This document shows, piece after piece, positions 5,399 to 8,022 of a stretch of 8,022 bases of DNA. Position numbers and translations under genes: made by a program. Each line of letters starts with the position of its first letter. Within the stretch, counting starts at the first letter, position 1. Below the pieces are notes generated by a model, which saw only the letters and a program-made list of their open reading frames with translations, was not told the origin of the DNA and did not search any database. Source of the stretch: an uncultured Flavobacteriales bacterium (lineage in GTDB: Bacteria > Bacteroidota > Bacteroidia > Flavobacteriales > Crocinitomicaceae); NCBI GenBank assembly GCA_946479985.1, contig CAMLIF010000146.1, forward strand, positions 1-8,022. Direction: 5' to 3'.

Positions 5399-5840
5399 TC
5401 AGGTAAATATCAAGAATAAGCGTGCGCGGTTTGAATATCATTTAGAGGATGTTTTTACTGCCGGAATTGTACTTAGTGGAACAGAAATCAAGAGTATCCG
5501 TAATGGCAAAGCCAGTATCCTGGAATCGTACGGTATTTTTGAGAACGGGCAGGTATTCATTCGTAACATGCACGTTTCGCCTTATGAGAACGGATCTTTC
5601 TACAATCATCAGGCGCGTTCTGACCGCAAATTACTACTGAATAAAAAAGAAATAGGGAAGATTGAGAAGTTCCTGAAAACAAAGGGGAACACACTTGTTC
5701 CGTTAAAGCTGTTCTTAAGTGAAAAAGGCTGGCTGAAAGTAGAAATTGCCTGCGCTATTGGTAAAAAGCTGCACGACAAACGCGAAGATCTGAAGCAAAA
5801 AGATGATAAGCGTGAGATGGACCGTGCAATGAAACGCTAG
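5388..5840 (+). CDS. smpB: SsrA-binding protein SmpB
   Basis: The 150-residue product is SmpB, the tmRNA partner that rescues ribosomes stalled on broken messages. The beta-barrel core shows NKRARFEYHLEDVFTAGIVL (10-29), then SGTEIKSIRNGKASI and VFIRNMHVSPYENGS. The basic C-terminal tail (KKLHDKREDLKQKDDKREMDRAMKR, from about 126) is the part that enters the empty mRNA channel. Length is normal for Bacteroidota, slightly shorter than the E. coli protein. The ATG lies inside the last codons of the upstream membrane-protein gene (11-base overlap), so it is expressed from that gene's promoter. Its TAG stop shares the tetranucleotide CTAG with the stop of the convergent J-domain gene. No tmRNA gene (ssrA) is visible in this window. 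Confidence 0.97.
   Translation: MSSNQVNIKNKRARFEYHLEDVFTAGIVLSGTEIKSIRNGKASILESYGIFENGQVFIRNMHVSPYENGSFYNHQARSDRKLLLNKKEIGKIEKFLKTKGNTLVPLKLFLSEKGWLKVEIACAIGKKLHDKREDLKQKDDKREMDRAMKR
5837..5840. other. Shared CTAG supplying stop codons for two convergent genes
   Basis: TAG at 5838-5840 ends smpB on the + strand, and the complement of CTA at 5837-5839 is TAG ending the J-domain gene on the - strand. There is therefore no intergenic space and no intrinsic terminator between them. Confidence 0.9.
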
Positions 5841-6712
5841 AGAAAACCTAGTGAAACAAGATGCATAAACCTGTTTTGACTAACCAAAACAACTACTTCT
5901 ACCAGGCCGACAACCCAAAACGAGAATTGGTAGAAAAACACAAACTTCAGCGACATCCGCTGGAATAAATAGGGGTACAGCGGCACCAGGAACATCAGGA
6001 TCATAATCCATTGAATACTTCTCATATCAAAGTCAAAACCTGTATTGTAATTGATGAAATCATCAGAAGAATAGAATGAGATCGGGTTGTGGAGAATCCA
6101 TGTTTTCATAACTGTTACTTCCGGATATCCGGTAGTCCACGCGGCATTATTGCATTTCACGAAACAAGCACCGATTTCTTTGAAGTGAATCTGACAAATC
6201 CGCTCTTCCAAAATCCCGTTATGCGTTCCTGTTGCATAACTTTCAATGGTATCTTCCTCCATGTGCTGCGGAAGAAAATTGTCAAGAATCAGTGATAGGG
6301 CAAGTACGGCCCCAATCCACATAATTGTTTTGTAAACTGCCCATCTTCTTCCTGAAATCAGCGAATTGAAGTAACGAACATTCTCCTCTGCATTTTTTCG
6401 CTTTTGCTCCTCAAACCGCATTTTCGCTTCATTCATGCGAGCAAATTGCTCCTCCTGGCTGTTGGCTGCTGAACTTGCTGAAGAGCCTTTTTTTGAAGTT
6501 GATCTTGATGCGCGCGAAACCACTTGTTCTTCCTGCGGTTTCAACAGGAATTCAACTGCCAGGCTCAGTAAAATGAATTCTTCATGCGCATTCTTGTCCG
6601 GATTTATGTCAGGATGTACTTTCATTGCCAGCTTTTTGTAGCGGCGGCGAATTTCCTGTTCGGAAACTCCTTCGGTTAATCCGAGGATCTTATATGCAAG
6701 CTGCTTGTTCAT
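5837..6712 (-). CDS. Membrane-anchored J-domain (DnaJ-like) protein
   Basis: The 291-residue product begins with a J domain (about 3-60) holding the HPD motif at 33-35 in MKVHPDINPD, needed to stimulate the ATPase of DnaK/Hsp70. A Ser/Lys-rich linker (62-85) and a charged, probably coiled helix (about 86-115) follow. Then come TM1 (126-147), an 84-residue loop with Cys173, Cys183 and Cys187, TM2 (232-250) and TM3 (256-278). It lacks the Gly/Phe region, zinc finger and client-binding domains of DnaJ, so it is a specialised J-protein that probably recruits DnaK to the inner membrane; its client is unknown. The J domain must be cytoplasmic, placing the Cys-containing loop in the periplasm. Its ATG overlaps the stop of the upstream acyl-CoA synthetase gene by ATGA, indicating one operon with coupled translation. 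It ends head to head with smpB. Confidence 0.85.
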   Translation of the reverse strand: MNKQLAYKILGLTEGVSEQEIRRRYKKLAMKVHPDINPDKNAHEEFILLSLAVEFLLKPQEEQVVSRASRSTSKKGSSASSAANSQEEQFARMNEAKMRFEEQKRKNAEENVRYFNSLISGRRWAVYKTIMWIGAVLALSLILDNFLPQHMEEDTIESYATGTHNGILEERICQIHFKEIGACFVKCNNAAWTTGYPEVTVMKTWILHNPISFYSSDDFINYNTGFDFDMRSIQWIMILMFLVPLYPYLFQRMSLKFVFFYQFSFWVVGLVEVVVLVSQNRFMHLVSLGFL

Positions 6713-7716
6713 GTAAGTTTGTCGATCTCTGATTTTAATGTCCTGCGATCGAGTTTAAGTCCGTTCAAATATGGATAAGAATGCACAATAAAGGCTTTGG
6801 GAACAGCATATTTTCCAAATTCAGATTCAATCAGCGTTTTTATTTGATTTTGGACTGATTCGGTAAGCGCTGTTTCTGTTACCAAAACAACCTTTTCACC
6901 ATATTCCGAATCCATTTTTCCAACAACAACCGTGTTCAAAAGAAGTTTAGTCTGGATGAGTTTTTCAAGGTCTTCAGGATGTATTTTAATTCCGCCGGAA
7001 TTGATCACAAAATCAGTTCTGCCGATCCATTTAAAGGATTGATTATCATTTTTTTGAACCACGTCAGTTGAATGAATTTCTAACTTCGATTCATGATCTG
7101 TAATTCGGGTTCCGTTTTCCAAAGATTTAACAGAAATACCCGGAAGAACCTGGTAATATTCATGGCCGAATTTGCGCAATGCAATGTGCGAAATGGTTTC
7201 TGTCATACCGAATCCCAGGTAACAATTCGGGTTGATTGCCATGCACTGTTTTTCCAACGCAGCCGGAACAGCAGCACCGCCCACTAAAATGTTTTCGAAT
7301 TGCTTTAAGCGTTCGCTGCTGTTTTCTGCTATCCAAGCCAACTGAACTGGCGCAAGCGAAACCAGGTTGAATTTCATTATCGGATCAACTTTTTGAATAA
7401 AATTGCGGTGAGGTTCCTGAAAGTGGATTTCATAATTGCCAGCTAAGGCGCGGATCAAACTCATCTTCCCGCCAATTGTGTCGAACGAAATAGGGCATAG
7501 CACTCTTGAATTTTCTTCTAATCCGAAAAAAGCATTTGTTCGCTTTGCGGAAATAATAATGTGTTCCTTTGAATGCTTTATTTTTTTTGGTTTTCCTGTA
7601 GAACCGGAGCTTTTAACTATCAATTCAAAATCGTTGATTTGAAAAGCATCTATTGTCTGCCTGATTTTCTGTTCATAATCAGGAGTGCAATAATGAAAGA
7701 CAACTTGAAAGCTCAT
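6709..7716 (-). CDS. menE: Short-form AMP-binding acyl-CoA synthetase, probably o-succinylbenzoate-CoA ligase MenE
   Basis: The 335-residue protein belongs to the adenylate-forming superfamily. The P-loop SSGSTGKPKKI is at 36-46, VGGAAVP near 145-151, GFGMTETISH at 168-177 (Thr-Glu of motif A5), and WIGRTDFVINSGGIKIHPEDLE at 230-251 (ATP-ribose Asp235 and the hinge). NGLKLDRRTLK is at 318-328, with Lys321 in the place of the catalytic lysine. The front of the usual N-terminal domain is missing (canonical enzymes have 450-550 residues). This short form is typical for MenE of Bacteroidota, which activates o-succinylbenzoate with ATP and CoA in menaquinone synthesis. The specificity is inferred from length and lineage; another acyl-CoA ligase role is possible. 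No other men gene is in the window. Its stop overlaps the start of the J-domain gene (ATGA). Confidence 0.8.
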   Translation of the reverse strand: MSFQVVFHYCTPDYEQKIRQTIDAFQINDFELIVKSSGSTGKPKKIKHSKEHIIISAKRTNAFFGLEENSRVLCPISFDTIGGKMSLIRALAGNYEIHFQEPHRNFIQKVDPIMKFNLVSLAPVQLAWIAENSSERLKQFENILVGGAAVPAALEKQCMAINPNCYLGFGMTETISHIALRKFGHEYYQVLPGISVKSLENGTRITDHESKLEIHSTDVVQKNDNQSFKWIGRTDFVINSGGIKIHPEDLEKLIQTKLLLNTVVVGKMDSEYGEKVVLVTETALTESVQNQIKTLIESEFGKYAVPKAFIVHSYPYLNGLKLDRRTLKSEIDKLT

Positions 7717-7754
7717 TTTTGGAATAGAAATTGTTAAAGACAGTGCCGATAAGT

Positions 7755-7772
7755 AATTTATCGATAAATTTA
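7755..7772. promoter_or_regulatory. 16-bp perfect palindrome with overlapping -7-like box between divergent genes
   Basis: AATTTATCGATAAATT at 7755-7770 is a perfect palindrome in the 87-base gap between the divergent menE-like gene and the truncated secreted-protein gene. TAAATTTA at 7765-7772 resembles the -7 box TAnnTTTG except for its last base and is itself symmetric, so it could serve either direction. A palindrome overlapping a promoter is the usual layout of a repressor operator. No well-placed -33 element was found. Confidence 0.4.
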
Positions 7773-7793
7773 GACATTGATTCAGACAAATAA

Positions 7794-7801
7794 CAAACGT
7801 A
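7794..7801 (-). promoter_or_regulatory. Possible -7 box for the menE-like operon
   Basis: On the - strand TACGTTTG matches TAnnTTTG exactly and would give a start near 7788 with a leader of about 70 bases. No -33 TTTG lies at the right distance, so the match could be accidental. Confidence 0.3.
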
Positions 7802-7803
7802 TT

Positions 7804-7976
7804 ATGAAATACTCACTCATTATATTAGGATTAGCAGCAATTACCTGGTTTTCGATGGAATCGTTCACAAAACAATCCATTGCTTCAAACATTGAAAAAC
7901 TAGCTCCGGCCGGTGGGATTAAATTTGATCATTCTACATTGGCAAAAGCGAAAACTGAAGCCCAGAATTCCAAAAA
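7804..7976 (+). CDS. N-terminus of a secreted, probably thioredoxin-like protein (truncated by adapter)
   Basis: About 57 genuine codons remain. The ATG at 7804 starts a signal peptide or anchor (MKYSLIILGLAAITWFS, 1-17); an upstream in-frame start at 7777 would add nine polar residues and spoil it. The segment from about residue 38 (GGIKFDHSTLAKAKTEAQNSKK) resembles the stretch just before the CxxC motif in secreted thioredoxin-like proteins of Bacteroidota, which run 'F...sleeAlakAkkenKpifvd...WCgpC'. The active site itself would lie beyond the cut, so the family is inferred. The reading frame continues artificially into IGRAHV and a stop; those residues are translated sequencing adapter. 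The gene is divergent from the menE-like gene. Confidence 0.6.
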
Positions 7977-8022
7977 GATCGGAAGAGCACACGTCTGAAC
8001 TCCAGTCACTTCCTGTGATCTC
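7976..8022 (+). other. Illumina TruSeq adapter and index sequence (not genomic)
   Basis: From the A at 7976, or G at 7977, to 8009 the sequence is the TruSeq read-1 adapter, which starts AGATCGGAAGAGC and ends CTCCAGTCAC. TTCCTGTG at 8010-8017 fits an eight-base sample index, and ATCTC at 8018-8022 is the start of the constant segment after the index. The match is exact over the constant parts that I know. It is untrimmed read-through built into the contig end; the window's biology ends near 7975. Confidence 0.97.

Noticed and set aside
7977..7998. Coding continuation IGRAHV and stop of the last gene
   Set aside because: These codons lie in adapter sequence, not genomic DNA.
1..8022. CRISPR array, IS element, prophage, toxin-antitoxin or defence cluster
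   Set aside because: No regular spaced repeats, transposase, integrase, nuclease or toxin motifs were found in any frame; the genes are conserved housekeeping or hypothetical.

Overview
The window looks like one end of an assembled contig from a member of the Bacteroidota, probably Flavobacteriales. A Crocinitomicaceae/Fluviicola-like source is a guess from gene style only. Three things point there. Several genes follow close matches to the Bacteroidota -7 box TAnnTTTG. Shine-Dalgarno sites are almost absent. The MenE-type ligase is the short form, about 335 residues. Base composition is moderately AT-rich and even along the window, and I see no insertion sequence, phage gene, CRISPR array, rRNA or tRNA.

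Left part (1-2660, + strand): the last 25 codons of an unidentified gene are followed by a 53-residue, very basic small protein with a GTG start. Next come a secreted esterase-fold hydrolase and a secreted protein of unknown function. The second of these ends at a clear intrinsic terminator. Positions 2610-2755 hold three consecutive hairpins between two convergent genes. The middle one is a 42-bp, GTAG-footed palindrome that resembles a REP-type dispersed element.

Middle (2756-4601, - strand): an RRM RNA-binding protein with an unusual long acidic tail has its own promoter. To its right lies the tight operon recR-mscL, pairing recombination repair with a mechanosensitive channel. It is driven by a promoter so close to the recR ATG that the mRNA should be leaderless.

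Right of centre (4699-5840, + strand): a divergent, again apparently leaderless, promoter drives a seven-helix membrane protein of unknown function. Its end overlaps the start of smpB (trans-translation). smpB meets the next, convergent gene at a shared CTAG that supplies both TAG stops.

Right part (5837-7716, - strand): a MenE-like acyl-CoA synthetase (menaquinone synthesis) overlaps by ATGA the start of a membrane-anchored J-domain protein. A divergent gene, probably for a secreted thioredoxin-like protein, starts at 7804. It is cut after about 57 codons because the last 46-47 bases are Illumina TruSeq adapter plus index, not genomic DNA.

Most genes are housekeeping or conserved hypothetical. 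The points most worth checking are the adapter-contaminated end, the REP-like palindrome, the RRM protein with acidic tail, the seven-helix partner of smpB and the cluster of leaderless starts. I did not find a convincing new defence or mobile system here.
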